Assembly: GCA_036340235.1 (NCBI GenBank)
Contig: JAYYZE010000036.1
Coordinates: forward strand, 120,842 to 184,841
From: GCA-2862585 sp036340235
GTDB lineage: Bacteria > Bacteroidota > Bacteroidia > Flavobacteriales > UBA7312
DNA: 64,000 nucleotides
Direction: 5' to 3'
Below are positions 42,596-51,869 of this stretch, in pieces (within the stretch, counting starts at the first letter, position 1; every line of letters begins with the position of its first letter). The translations under genes and the position numbers were made by a program. The notes under the pieces are model-generated. The model worked only from the letters and a program-made list of their open reading frames with translations, was not told where the DNA came from and searched no databases.

Positions 42596-42613
42596 CAAAA
42601 ATAGGTATTTTTG
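42596..42613. promoter_or_regulatory. Palindromic back-to-back -7 elements between ispH and pdxH
   Basis: CAAAAATA-GG-TATTTTTG holds a perfect TAnnTTTG on each strand, separated by two bases. The plus copy (42606-42613) is four bases before the pdxH ATG; the minus copy is 37 bases before the ispH ATG. Confidence 0.55.
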
Positions 42614-42617
42614 AAGA

Positions 42618-43253
42618 ATGAAAAGTATAAACAAAAGAAGAATAGACTACAGCAAGGGGCTCATAGAAGAAGATAATTTGCTTGCAAACCCCATTGAAAC
42701 GTTCAAGCAGTGGATGTCATCTGCCTTAACATATTTTGCTGAACCCAATGCGTTTGTTTTATCGACAGTCAATGTGCACAATGAACCATCTTCAAGGGTA
42801 CTGTTGTTAAGAGATGTTACTGAAAGTGGTTTTGTATTTTATACCAACTACTTGAGTCAGAAGGGTCAGGATATCGCCCAAAATCCAAAGGTTTCAATGA
42901 ATTTTTTTTGGCCAAAACTAGAACAGCAGATTCGAATAAACGGAAATATTGAAAAAGTGCCGGATGCTATTTCTGATACCTATTTTCAAAGCCGCCCTTA
43001 TGAAAGCCGAATTGGTGCTTGGTCATCTCCTCAGAGTCAACCTATTGAAAGTAGACAAATATTAGACGATAATGTCTCTCATTTTACTGAAAAATTTTCT
43101 GAAAACGTACCCAGACCTCCACATTGGGGTGGCTACATTGTATCGGCACAACAAATCGAGTTTTGGCAAGGAAGGTCCAATCGATTGCATGATAGAATAT
43201 TGTATGAAAAGAATGATGAAGCAGGCTGGGTTAAAAACCGCCTAGCACCCTAG
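42618..43253 (+). CDS. pdxH: Pyridoxamine 5'-phosphate oxidase
   Basis: This 211-residue FMN enzyme oxidises PNP/PMP to pyridoxal 5'-phosphate. Family motifs are PNAFVLSTVN, SSRVLLLRDV, FYTNYLSQKGQD, QIRINGNIEKV, SRPYESRIGAWSSPQSQPI and the C-terminal GGYIV..EFWQGRSNRLHDRI..W.KNRLAP. It is full length. Its ATG is only four bases after a -7 element. Its stop directly abuts that of the convergent fmt gene. Confidence 0.96.
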   Translation: MKSINKRRIDYSKGLIEEDNLLANPIETFKQWMSSALTYFAEPNAFVLSTVNVHNEPSSRVLLLRDVTESGFVFYTNYLSQKGQDIAQNPKVSMNFFWPKLEQQIRINGNIEKVPDAISDTYFQSRPYESRIGAWSSPQSQPIESRQILDDNVSHFTEKFSENVPRPPHWGGYIVSAQQIEFWQGRSNRLHDRILYEKNDEAGWVKNRLAP

Positions 43254-44192
43254 TTAATTCAAAATAGTTTGTTTTTCAAAGCGAAAGCCACGAAGAAACT
43301 CGTCAACTTTCATTCTTTTTTTTCCACTAAGCTGTACATCTTGAAGATAAACGTAACCACCCATAGCGGCTACTTTTAGTTCGTTTTTTCCATCTGTTAT
43401 TATTGTTCCGTAAGCCAAATTATGTTTAGCTACTAAAACGGATGATTTAAAGATTTTTAACGTTTTTTCGTTAGATATTTGTGTCCATGAACCAGGATAT
43501 GGTGAAAGGCCTTTTATTTTTTGATGTATATCGAAAATACTACCAGACCAATTTAGCTTACAGTCGGCTTTATAGATCTTAGGAGCATGGGTTATTTTTC
43601 CTTTTTGCTTTCTACATTGATAATTGTTTGAAGAAATCAAATCGATTGTTTCACATACTAATTCAGAGCCTAAGTTCATCAGTTTATCATGCAGATTGCC
43701 AGCATTGTATGATGTTTTAATTGGGCAACTTTTTTGCAAGATAATAGTTCCTGTGTCTATATTTTCATCAATAAAAAAGGTAGTAACACCAGATTCTTTT
43801 TCACCATTTATGATTGCCCAATTGATGGGAGCGGCCCCCCGATATTTAGGCAGTAGTGAAGCATGCAAATTGAAGGTGCCTTTGCTTGGCATATTCCATA
43901 CAACCTTTGGTAATTTTCTAAAAGCTACAACCACTTGTATATCGGCTTTTAAGGACTTCAAATCATCTACAAATGATTCATCTTTCAAATTTTTTGGTTG
44001 AAGTAGTGTTAGCCCATGTTTTAAAGCGAAAGTTTTTACTGATGACTGAGTAACCTTTTGTCCTCTGCCAGCCGGTTTGTCTGGTGCTGTTACGACACCC
44101 ACTACATTGTAACCCATCTGAACCATGCTTTGAAGGCTGGCAGTTGCAAAATCGGGAGTACCCATGAAGACAATTCTTAGTGTTGATTTCAT
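43254..44192 (-). CDS. fmt: Methionyl-tRNA formyltransferase
   Basis: This 312-residue enzyme formylates initiator Met-tRNA. The N-terminal formyltransferase domain starts LRIVFMGTPDFA. The catalytic stretch is FNLHASLLPKYRGAAPINWAIINGE (Asn/His) with FFIDENIDTG. A C-terminal OB-like domain covers about residues 205-312. I chose the ATG at 44192, where homology begins and the length is typical; a start at 44225 would overlap the recQ end. Confidence 0.95.
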   Translation of the reverse strand: MKSTLRIVFMGTPDFATASLQSMVQMGYNVVGVVTAPDKPAGRGQKVTQSSVKTFALKHGLTLLQPKNLKDESFVDDLKSLKADIQVVVAFRKLPKVVWNMPSKGTFNLHASLLPKYRGAAPINWAIINGEKESGVTTFFIDENIDTGTIILQKSCPIKTSYNAGNLHDKLMNLGSELVCETIDLISSNNYQCRKQKGKITHAPKIYKADCKLNWSGSIFDIHQKIKGLSPYPGSWTQISNEKTLKIFKSSVLVAKHNLAYGTIITDGKNELKVAAMGGYVYLQDVQLSGKKRMKVDEFLRGFRFEKQTILN

Positions 44193-44212
44193 TTCCAACG
44201 AAATTACATTTT

Positions 44213-46117
44213 TTAGCTGAGCCAATACAACTTCTTTTCCGTATTGAATGCAATTTGGCTATTATCACTAAGAAACTGTAATACTTTTATAATTTTATCT
44301 TCTCTATAATCTACAAGTTTCATGACAATATCGTCTATGGTCAATGCATTATCACTGAGAAGTTTTTGAATACCATTACTTATTTTTTCAAACTCTATGT
44401 TGCTAATATTAAGTTTTTTGCGTTGCAAACAAATGTCACACTTACCACAATTTGAGTGGTTTTTTTCGCCAAAGTAACCGATTAACAAACTACTCCTGCA
44501 CTGGTGTTGATTTTTGACGTAATTTATAATTGAGTTGCCTTTTTTTATTTCAATACTTCGACGTTTTTCTACTGATTCTTTTGATAGATTTAGTTGCTTT
44601 ACGTCAAGCCGTTCTTTTAAAAATATAAGTTTTGAATGACTATTTTGAGGTATGTAATTAATCACCTCTAAGTCGTTAAGTTTTTCAAGCCTTACTTTTA
44701 TTTCCTCCGTACTTAGTTGAGTTCTTTTGGCAATTATACTTTCCTGAATTTTAGTATAGGATTCAAAAAGTGTTCCATAAGACCGTAACATCATTTTTAA
44801 AAGATCATCATAAGATTTATTGGCAATTTGAAATTTATAAAGATCAGCATGCGATAATTTGATATAAACTCTTGATGGTAAATTTACGGCCTCGTTTAAT
44901 TTTATGAGCTCTTCTCTTTCTAAAAGTTTAAGAATATTAAAAGTTTTTAGGAAGTCCAGATTATACTTTTCACAAAACGTGGCCAGGTCGAAGGCAAATT
45001 CAGAAAATTGCCCGCTACCAGTTGCCAGTCCCAAATGATTAGCTAGTTGCTGATAAACATGCCTGACATCTTCAATATTTGGGTAATTTTTTTTAATATC
45101 GCTAATAAGATGGTCAGTATCATAGGTATTGCAGATAAGTATGGCATATCCCAATTTTTTATCTCTGGCTACACGTCCTGCTTCCTGATAGTATGATTCT
45201 AAATTATTGGGCAGATGGTTGTGAATCACGAGTCTTACGTCGGGTTTATCAATGCCCATACCAAATGCGTTTGTGGCTACCATCACTCTGATGTGATTTA
45301 AAACCCATTGCTTTTGCTTTGAAAGTCGTTCAACATAATCCAAACCTCCGTGATAAAATTGGGAAGAGATACCGTGTTCTTTTAGTAGTAGATGGACTCT
45401 TTTAGTTTCTTTTCTTGTTTTACAGTATATAATGGATGAGCCTTTTACTTTGTTAATAACCTGAATAATTTTTTGGTCTTTATCTTCTTGGTTTAGCACA
45501 ACGTAGGATAACTCATCTCTGTAAAAACTACTTTTAATGACGTGTTTGGCCCTAAATGCTAATTTTTCTTGAACATCTTCCACTACTGTTTTTGTAGCAG
45601 TAGCGGTCAAAGCTACAATAGGTGCATTGGTTGTTTGTCTTATGGTTGCAATTCTTAGGTAAGAAGGTCGAAATTGATACCCCCACTGAGATATACAATG
45701 CGATTCATCGACAGCTACTAGGTTTATAGTCATCTTTTCAAGTCGGCTTTTTACCATTTCATTTTCTAGGCGTTCAGGTGAGAGGTATAAAAATTTGTAA
45801 TTGTCATAGATACAGTTGTCCAAAGCTACGTCTTGTTCAGAAAACGTTAATCCGGAGGTGATAGCTACGGCTTTTATATTTTTGGCTTTTAAATCTTCAA
45901 CTTGATCGTTCATAAGGGCGATAAGCGGCGAAATGACTATGCAAATTCCATCCATCATCATTGCAGGTACTTGATAACAAATGGATTTACCTCCTCCGGT
46001 GGGAAGCAAAACAAGAGTGTCTTTACCTTCTAAGATAGAGTGAATGACGTCTAATTGAGAACTTCTAAAATCGTCAAAGCCCCAATATGTTTTTAATACT
46101 TTATGTGGACTTAACAT
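44213..46117 (-). CDS. recQ: ATP-dependent DNA helicase RecQ
   Basis: This 634-residue superfamily 2 helicase has motif I LLPTGGGKSICYQVPA, motif II AVDESHCISQWG (DEAH-type DESH), motif III ALTATAT, motif V VATNAFGMGIDKPDVR and motif VI QEAGRVARD. The zinc subdomain supplies four Cys (QCRSSLLIGYFGE, CGKCDIC). A winged-helix RQC-like region precedes the C-terminus and there is no obvious HRDC domain. The ATG at 46117 fits the family start (MLSPHKVLKTYWGF) and a near-consensus TATCTTCG five bases upstream; 46135 is the alternative. Confidence 0.94.
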   Translation of the reverse strand: MLSPHKVLKTYWGFDDFRSSQLDVIHSILEGKDTLVLLPTGGGKSICYQVPAMMMDGICIVISPLIALMNDQVEDLKAKNIKAVAITSGLTFSEQDVALDNCIYDNYKFLYLSPERLENEMVKSRLEKMTINLVAVDESHCISQWGYQFRPSYLRIATIRQTTNAPIVALTATATKTVVEDVQEKLAFRAKHVIKSSFYRDELSYVVLNQEDKDQKIIQVINKVKGSSIIYCKTRKETKRVHLLLKEHGISSQFYHGGLDYVERLSKQKQWVLNHIRVMVATNAFGMGIDKPDVRLVIHNHLPNNLESYYQEAGRVARDKKLGYAILICNTYDTDHLISDIKKNYPNIEDVRHVYQQLANHLGLATGSGQFSEFAFDLATFCEKYNLDFLKTFNILKLLEREELIKLNEAVNLPSRVYIKLSHADLYKFQIANKSYDDLLKMMLRSYGTLFESYTKIQESIIAKRTQLSTEEIKVRLEKLNDLEVINYIPQNSHSKLIFLKERLDVKQLNLSKESVEKRRSIEIKKGNSIINYVKNQHQCRSSLLIGYFGEKNHSNCGKCDICLQRKKLNISNIEFEKISNGIQKLLSDNALTIDDIVMKLVDYREDKIIKVLQFLSDNSQIAFNTEKKLYWLS

Positions 46118-46200
46118 CTTTACGAAGATAGGCATTAGATTTCACAGACACTTAATTTGTTTGTGTTAAATACCTTAATTGACTTATTTTGGGTTTACTA

Positions 46201-46929
46201 TTATGTTAAAAATGCACCCGCAATGGCAATACCTGCTCCAATAATTATGGCAATGGCTTTTCGACTGTTAAAGCGATGGCCTTCACTGCTTTCAAACAAA
46301 ATAGTAGTAGAAATATGTAAGAACATACCAATTACAACGGCCGATATTTCTTGAAAATAAAAGGATACGTTACTCATGTAATGACTAATAAATAGTCCCA
46401 TAGGCGATGTTAACGAAAAAAAGATAATTAGCATAAAGACTTTAGCCTTGCCCATGTTGCTTTGCAATAGCATATGAGTTAAAACTATGCTCACGGGAAT
46501 TTTATGCAAAGCAATAGCTGATAACAAGCTGTTATTGACGTGAGAGTGTATGTGATGATTATGGTGGTGATGGTCGTGATGAATGCCTAATGGCATCCCT
46601 TCAATAAAAGAATGAATACATAAGCCAACTAATATACTGATTGGTATGCTTTCATTCAAGTGTTTATGCCCATGCTCTATGCCTTTTGAGAGTTGCTCCA
46701 AAAGTATCTGTAGAAAGAAACCAATTAGAACAAATAGACCTGTATGCAGGTTGTTCTTATTATTAAATGTTTCTGGAATTAGATGTAAGACGGTGATAGA
46801 AAACAAATAAGCACCACTAAATGAAATTAATAATTTGGTAGTTTGATCAGAAATACGCTTGAATTTGATGGCAATAAATGCCCCAATAAATACCGATGAT
46901 AAAAGGACAGCGTGTTGTATTAGCTCCAT
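46201..46929 (-). CDS. ZIP-family divalent metal transporter
   Basis: This 242-residue membrane protein has about seven helices. The ZIP metal path is HSFIEGMPLG (His106, Glu110) in one helix and ALHKIPVSI (His142) in the next. Between them is a cytoplasmic His-rich loop, residues 117-130, with nine His, a likely Zn or Fe sensor or binding site. It probably imports Zn2+ or Fe2+. Its start overlaps the end of the upstream methyltransferase gene by ten bases. Confidence 0.88.
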   Translation of the reverse strand: MELIQHAVLLSSVFIGAFIAIKFKRISDQTTKLLISFSGAYLFSITVLHLIPETFNNKNNLHTGLFVLIGFFLQILLEQLSKGIEHGHKHLNESIPISILVGLCIHSFIEGMPLGIHHDHHHHNHHIHSHVNNSLLSAIALHKIPVSIVLTHMLLQSNMGKAKVFMLIIFFSLTSPMGLFISHYMSNVSFYFQEISAVVIGMFLHISTTILFESSEGHRFNSRKAIAIIIGAGIAIAGAFLT

Positions 46930-47651
46930 TTTTGGGCAAGTATAATTAAACGTGGTGATTGAGTCACATCAAAATCAGTAAGTGAATAATCGCCCCACAA
47001 ATTTAAAACTTTCATTCCGTTGGCACTTAAAAAAGTATTAAAATCATGTAAGTCAAAACCGAACACTTTTTCGGTAAAGTGAAAGAATTGTTTGCCATCT
47101 TCAAAAGTGATGTCTTTTATAATTTGCTTTCCCTCAGCTTTTCTTCTGATATGAAATTTTATGTGTTCAACTTGTTTGATTTCCTCTTTTATCAATTCAT
47201 AACTTACTTTTTTTGAATTCATGAAATCAATAACGATTTTCCCTCCTTGTTTTAAATTGCCTATCATAGCACTGAGGGCTTCTTCATTTTCTTGTTGAGA
47301 TTCAAAATACCCAAAACTAGTAAAAAGGTTGAACACATAGTCAAAGTGGTTTTTTTTATACACCTTTCTCATATCGTGAACTTGAAAATGAAGTCTGCTG
47401 TTGGAATGATTTTTGGCGACTTTGATACTTTCTTCCGACAGATCGATACCCTCTACAATATAGCCTTTTTTGTGAACTGCAATAGCGTGTCTTCCTTTGC
47501 CACAGGCAATATCTAAAAATTGGTTGTTAGTTTCAGGATTGAGAAAGTCAATCAGATTGTTTAGAAAAAAATTGGCTTCAAGATCATTTCTATTTTTGTA
47601 AAGTAAATGGTAATAAGGGCTTTGAAACCAGGATTTATACCAATTTTTCAT
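46920..47651 (-). CDS. Class I SAM-dependent methyltransferase
   Basis: This 243-residue methyltransferase has motif I FLDIACGKGRHA, the acidic VEGIDLS at the end of strand 2, and FDYVFNLFTSFGYFE as the motif IV region. It resembles Methyltransf_25-type small-molecule methylases of unknown substrate. A perfect -7 element sits four bases before its ATG (47656-47663). It is the first gene of a two-gene transcript with the ZIP transporter. Confidence 0.85.
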   Translation of the reverse strand: MKNWYKSWFQSPYYHLLYKNRNDLEANFFLNNLIDFLNPETNNQFLDIACGKGRHAIAVHKKGYIVEGIDLSEESIKVAKNHSNSRLHFQVHDMRKVYKKNHFDYVFNLFTSFGYFESQQENEEALSAMIGNLKQGGKIVIDFMNSKKVSYELIKEEIKQVEHIKFHIRRKAEGKQIIKDITFEDGKQFFHFTEKVFGFDLHDFNTFLSANGMKVLNLWGDYSLTDFDVTQSPRLIILAQKWS

Positions 47652-47655
47652 CTCC

Positions 47656-47663
47656 CAAAGATA
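47656..47663 (-). promoter_or_regulatory. -7 element of the methyltransferase gene, four bases from ATG
   Basis: TATCTTTG on the minus strand is a perfect match followed by GGAG and the ATG at 47651. The GGAG touches the start codon, so it is too close to act as a Shine-Dalgarno. Confidence 0.55.
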
Positions 47664-47686
47664 ATTTTATTCATTTATTAAATGCC

Positions 47687-47694
47687 TAACTTTG
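47687..47694 (+). promoter_or_regulatory. -7 element of the RNA methyltransferase gene
   Basis: TAACTTTG is a perfect TAnnTTTG match, 13 bases before the ATG at 47708. Confidence 0.55.
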
Positions 47695-47707
47695 TTTTTT
47701 AAAACGT

Positions 47708-48868
47708 ATGGAAAATAAAAATTATCAAATGATTGCCAAAACTCAGTTGGGTTTAGAAACTGCTTTGGCCGATGAATTGAGTAAGCTAGGTGCTGCTAAT
47801 GTCGAAATACTTAATAGGGCTGTAAGTTTCCATGGCGATTTGGGTTTTATGTATAAGGCCAACTTAAATTTACGTACGGCTCTAAAAATATTGGTACCCA
47901 TACATAAATTTTCTGCCAAAAAAGAGGATGAGATTTACCGACATATTAGCCAGATTGACTGGTCATCTTACTTTGGAATTGAAGATACTTTCTCAATAGA
48001 TGCTGTTATTTATTCGGATTATTTTAATCACAGTCATTACATTGCTCTCAAAGCCAAAGACGCTATTGTCGATTATTTTCGAGATCTGACCAGAGGAAAA
48101 CGACCGACTATTGACACAAAATCGCCAGATGTAAAAATAAATCTTCACATTTCTAATGAGAAGTGCACACTTTCGTTGGATAGCTCGGGCGACTCACTAC
48201 ACAAAAGGGGCTACAGAAGCGCTGTGGAGCAAGCACCCATTAGTGAAGTATTGGCAGCTGGTTTAATCTTGCTTAGTGATTGGGATAAGGAAAGTGATCT
48301 CTTAGACCCTATGTGCGGTTCTGGAACTATTTTAATTGAAGCAGCCATGATCGCCTGTAACATCCCACCCGCCATACACAGAAAGCGATTTGGATTTATG
48401 AATTGGTCAAACTTTGACAACGATATGTGGCAAAAAATTAAAACAGCATCCTTGAAAAAAACCATTGATTTTAAAGGTCAGATTTTAGGATGTGATAGGT
48501 CTTTCCGTTCCGTTCGAAAAGCCCAACAGAATATTAAAGACGCCATGTTGGATGAATTTATTTCAGTGAAAAGGGCCAACTTTTTTAAAAACCCTGAGTT
48601 GCTGCCTAATGGAGGAACATTACTATTTAACCCCCCGTATGGAGAGAAATTAGCCATTAATGCCGATGAATTTTATTCACAGATTGGTGATGCTTTGAAA
48701 ATGCACTTTACAAAGTGTACTGCTTGGTTCATTACCTCCGAAATGGCAGGTATCAAAAGGGTGGGCTTGAGGCACACCAAAAAAATTAAGTTGTTTAACG
48801 GAAAGCTTGAGTGCCGATTTTTGAAATACGAATTGTATAGTGGTAGCAAAAAGTCTCAACACAACTAA
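47708..48868 (+). CDS. THUMP-domain class I RNA methyltransferase (RlmL N-terminal/YpsC type)
   Basis: This 386-residue protein has an N-terminal ferredoxin-like/THUMP region (about residues 5-160) for RNA binding. The N6-adenine/N2-guanine-type methylase domain follows, with DPMCGSGTILIEAAMIA (SAM motif I), the CNIPPAIHRKRFGFMNW segment and the catalytic LLFNPPYGEKL (NPPY). It matches the single-domain Bacteroidota/Firmicutes relatives of the first half of RlmL, likely methylating 23S rRNA at a guanine; the exact site is not known. Confidence 0.88.
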   Translation: MENKNYQMIAKTQLGLETALADELSKLGAANVEILNRAVSFHGDLGFMYKANLNLRTALKILVPIHKFSAKKEDEIYRHISQIDWSSYFGIEDTFSIDAVIYSDYFNHSHYIALKAKDAIVDYFRDLTRGKRPTIDTKSPDVKINLHISNEKCTLSLDSSGDSLHKRGYRSAVEQAPISEVLAAGLILLSDWDKESDLLDPMCGSGTILIEAAMIACNIPPAIHRKRFGFMNWSNFDNDMWQKIKTASLKKTIDFKGQILGCDRSFRSVRKAQQNIKDAMLDEFISVKRANFFKNPELLPNGGTLLFNPPYGEKLAINADEFYSQIGDALKMHFTKCTAWFITSEMAGIKRVGLRHTKKIKLFNGKLECRFLKYELYSGSKKSQHN

Positions 48869-48945
48869 CCAATTAAAACCGCCACATCAAGGGCTGGTTA
48901 TAAACTAATGAATTCTAGCTAGCAATTTTATAGACAAACACATAA

Positions 48946-48974
48946 AAAGACTGTCCGCTACATGGACAGTCTTT
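48946..48974. terminator. Bidirectional terminator between convergent genes
   Basis: AAAGACTGTCC (48946-48956) pairs perfectly with GGACAGTCTTT (48964-48974) around a seven-base loop. A-rich and T-rich flanks allow function from both directions, serving the RNA methyltransferase gene (+) and the SPOR/TSP3 gene (-). Confidence 0.85.
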
Positions 48975-49000
48975 CATTATACAGTAAAAAAGCCTGATGT

Positions 49001-51112
49001 TTAGTAGCCTAACAACTCTTGTGCTTTTTTAATAGAAATCTCTTTGTTTTGGTAGAAGGCGATAGGATAGCACCCTTCATAACCCATTTTCGTGAGTTTG
49101 TTAAGTCGTATCATAGCGGCTTGAATATTTGAGAAATAGCCAGATGTAAACTTGAAAATACCATCGGCAATCTCTGTTTTTTCTATTCCTTCAATTTCGC
49201 TAACTTTTACTATTTCAACCACCTCATCTTTACTGTATATGCCGACTTGCACCTTGTATATAATATCGCCATAATCAGCTGAGGCTTCTACTGACTGCTG
49301 AATGTCCATATATTGATCAGCGTCAACCAATTGCCCATTTTCTATTGCTACAACTTTAGCATTTTCGTAGCTCATGTAGTACAATTCGTTTCTTCTTACT
49401 AGAGCGTCTTCATAGGATGAAAAGCCATCCGTAAATATTCGCTTTAGGCCGTCGTTACCTTCAAAGACAAGAATGTCATCTAGTTCATAAAAGTCTAAAT
49501 CGACTTCTCTGAGTACGTCCAATTGTACTCTAAAGATGATGTCTTGCATGGGCGGTAGTTCTTCTAGTTTTTCAGAAGCTCTAGCACTTTTTTCGTTGCT
49601 TATCTCTTTATTAGTCACAGTTCTCAAATCTCCTTGCTTGTCCTCAACTATAGATATGTTTGAGTAGCCAGAGCTTATGAGTTGCATGCGACGCTGGTTA
49701 GCTTTTAAAAGGTCTTCATACTCGCCAGAATAATAAACTGTTGCTTCATTTTCTCGAGTACTTTTTAGGTTGCTAATACTCATCAATCTATTAATTTCTG
49801 CTGCATCAATACCTTTAGAATGTTTGGCTATTTGTATTTTGTAATAGACCTTTGAGTTTAAATCAATAAATTGAGCTGGCGTGATTGATTCTTCAATGGA
49901 TTGTTGTTGATCATATATTTGTTCAAACACAATGGGTTTATATAAATCTACTAAGAGTGTGTCGCCATCTAAATTGACTACTTCTTTTGAGATTTTTATA
50001 AATTTTTCAGCAGGGTAGGTTTCCTCAAAATAGGAGGCAGCATCTTTTCTGGAAGTAGCATTTAAGTAATCTAGGTAGATGGCTTCACTCATTTCGTCAG
50101 TTAACTGAACACCCTTAGAGTTAACCACTGCCCCAAGTGGGGTATTGGCTTCCATATCCAAATAGTCTGGCACAGCGTCTTTATCAGTATCTACAGGACA
50201 GCCAATAGCATCTACTTTGACATTGGAAGGGGTTCCTATGCAGGAGTCGTCAATATCTGGAATGCCATCGCCATCTTCATCTTCTTTGTCTAATAATTCA
50301 AAATTGATGTTGTAGTCATCCAGCTCTTGAGGAATGTAATCCTCATAGTCGTCACAATTTTTACAAAAGATATCATAGGTTAGAAAGGCAGTATTAACGA
50401 AGTATCTGTCTGAAGAGCCATCCTCAATATTGTCTATAAAGTCAGTGTTTGTTATGTGATAGGTGCTGCCTAGACTAACATTTAGTCGCTCGTTAAGTTT
50501 TAGCTGAAAACCAACTGTTATGGGAATGTCAATGCCTGTTTGACTGTATGCTTCATCGTTGTTTGGATCTGAGAGCCATTCGCTTAGAAGATCTATTTCG
50601 TATTGATCGTTACTCTCGTCATCAGATCCCTTGGAATCGAATCTTAGGTAACTCAAGCCAAGACCAATGAATGGATTGAATAGTTTTTTTGATTTGTGCG
50701 AGTTTAGATGGTAATTAAATCGTAATCCAAAGGTATTTATGGTGCTTTTAAAGTTTTTAGGACTGTCGTCTCTTGTGATACCGTCTACCCTAAGGACTCC
50801 TTCTTCCATTTGTAAGATGGCATCAACTTGGTCGTTAAGGTTAGCCGAAAGGCCAATCTGAAAGCCAGATTGTCCAATAAGTCCGCTAGTTCTATTATCA
50901 GAAATATCTCCTCTGAAGTTGAAATTTCCAAATCCTAGGTGTAACTTAGGTTGCAGATAAAATAGTTTTGGCTGCTCGTCAACAACAGTGTCAGAGGCAT
51001 TTTGTATGGTGTTTTCTTGGTAGACGGATGGGATATACTCAGGGTCTGGAATCTGAGCCCATGAGAATAAGAATATACTACTAAGCAAAAAGAACGAAAT
51101 GAATTTTTTCAT
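49001..51112 (-). CDS. Outer-membrane barrel / TSP3-repeat protein with three C-terminal SPOR-like modules
   Basis: This 703-residue protein has a signal peptide (about 1-19, ending SWAQ). An OmpA-type N-terminal barrel follows (about 50-250), then Ca-binding thrombospondin type 3-like repeats (about 276-320, DEDGDGIPDIDDSC, DTDKDAVPDYLD). Where an OmpA peptidoglycan domain is normally found there are instead three repeats (about 422-492, 525-592, 618-686). Each begins [YF][KR][IV]Q[IVL] and has the pattern of SPOR domains, with a xGYFSNIQAAMIRLN-type helix. SPOR modules bind denuded septal peptidoglycan, so this may tether outer membrane to wall. The repeat calls are by eye. Confidence 0.75.
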   Translation of the reverse strand: MKKFISFFLLSSIFLFSWAQIPDPEYIPSVYQENTIQNASDTVVDEQPKLFYLQPKLHLGFGNFNFRGDISDNRTSGLIGQSGFQIGLSANLNDQVDAILQMEEGVLRVDGITRDDSPKNFKSTINTFGLRFNYHLNSHKSKKLFNPFIGLGLSYLRFDSKGSDDESNDQYEIDLLSEWLSDPNNDEAYSQTGIDIPITVGFQLKLNERLNVSLGSTYHITNTDFIDNIEDGSSDRYFVNTAFLTYDIFCKNCDDYEDYIPQELDDYNINFELLDKEDEDGDGIPDIDDSCIGTPSNVKVDAIGCPVDTDKDAVPDYLDMEANTPLGAVVNSKGVQLTDEMSEAIYLDYLNATSRKDAASYFEETYPAEKFIKISKEVVNLDGDTLLVDLYKPIVFEQIYDQQQSIEESITPAQFIDLNSKVYYKIQIAKHSKGIDAAEINRLMSISNLKSTRENEATVYYSGEYEDLLKANQRRMQLISSGYSNISIVEDKQGDLRTVTNKEISNEKSARASEKLEELPPMQDIIFRVQLDVLREVDLDFYELDDILVFEGNDGLKRIFTDGFSSYEDALVRRNELYYMSYENAKVVAIENGQLVDADQYMDIQQSVEASADYGDIIYKVQVGIYSKDEVVEIVKVSEIEGIEKTEIADGIFKFTSGYFSNIQAAMIRLNKLTKMGYEGCYPIAFYQNKEISIKKAQELLGY

Positions 51113-51164
51113 TTGTAATAAAATATTTTGATGCGCTGTAAAGCTAACAATTTTTTATGATGAA

Positions 51165-51863
51165 TCAGAAATTTGGTTTTAGTAAATATTTAGAGTAGAA
51201 TTTATCTATGTATTCCACCGCTTCATCGCTAGTGTTCACCAGCTTAAACAGCTTTAAATCTTCAGGACTAATATTTTTTTCGTTTTCTAACACCTCTAAT
51301 TTCATCCATTCGATTAAACCACTCCAGTATTTTTTTCCTACTAAAACAATTGGAAAAGGAGCAATTTTTTGGGTTTGTATTAGTGTAAGTGCTTCAAACA
51401 ATTCATCCAAGGTGCCAACACCACCGGGCATGACAACAAATCCTTGAGCATATTTTACAAACATCACTTTTCTGACAAAAAAGTAATCGAAGTTAATCAG
51501 TTTATCATTGTCAATGTAGGTATTTGCTTGTTGTTCAAATGGCAAATCGATATTTAAACCTACAGATTTTCCATTTCCTTTGTTAGCGCCTTTGTTGCCA
51601 GCTTCCATAATGCCAAAGCCACCTCCAGTGATGATGCCATATCCTTTTTTGGTTAATTTTTCGGCAATTTCTTCTGATTGTTTGTAATAAGGGTTGTTTG
51701 GCTTGGTTCTGGCTGAACCAAAAATTGAAACACATGGCCCAATCTTTGAGAGCGTTTCAAATGCTTGCACAAACTCGGCCATTATTTTAAAAATTTGCCA
51801 AGAGTCGCTTGACTTTATTTCGTTCCAGCTTTTTTCTTTAAATGCGTTTTCTAATTTCTTCAT
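51165..51863 (-). CDS. LOG-family protein (cytokinin-type nucleoside 5'-monophosphate phosphoribohydrolase)
   Basis: This 232-residue TIGR00730-type protein has the Rossmann fold ISVFGSAR-like VSIFGSARTKP, the GIITGGGFGIMEAGNKGA motif and the catalytic/ribose motif VVMPGGVGTLDELFE (PGGxGTxxE). LOG enzymes cleave N6-modified AMP to adenine base and ribose phosphate. The natural bacterial substrate is often unclear. It follows uvrA with a 6-base gap. Confidence 0.9.
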   Translation of the reverse strand: MKKLENAFKEKSWNEIKSSDSWQIFKIMAEFVQAFETLSKIGPCVSIFGSARTKPNNPYYKQSEEIAEKLTKKGYGIITGGGFGIMEAGNKGANKGNGKSVGLNIDLPFEQQANTYIDNDKLINFDYFFVRKVMFVKYAQGFVVMPGGVGTLDELFEALTLIQTQKIAPFPIVLVGKKYWSGLIEWMKLEVLENEKNISPEDLKLFKLVNTSDEAVEYIDKFYSKYLLKPNF

Positions 51864-51869
51864 AATAAT

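Noticed and set aside
46561..46600. Short repeat-like run near the ZIP gene
   Set aside because: It is simply the His codon-rich loop of the ZIP transporter, not a DNA repeat or CRISPR.
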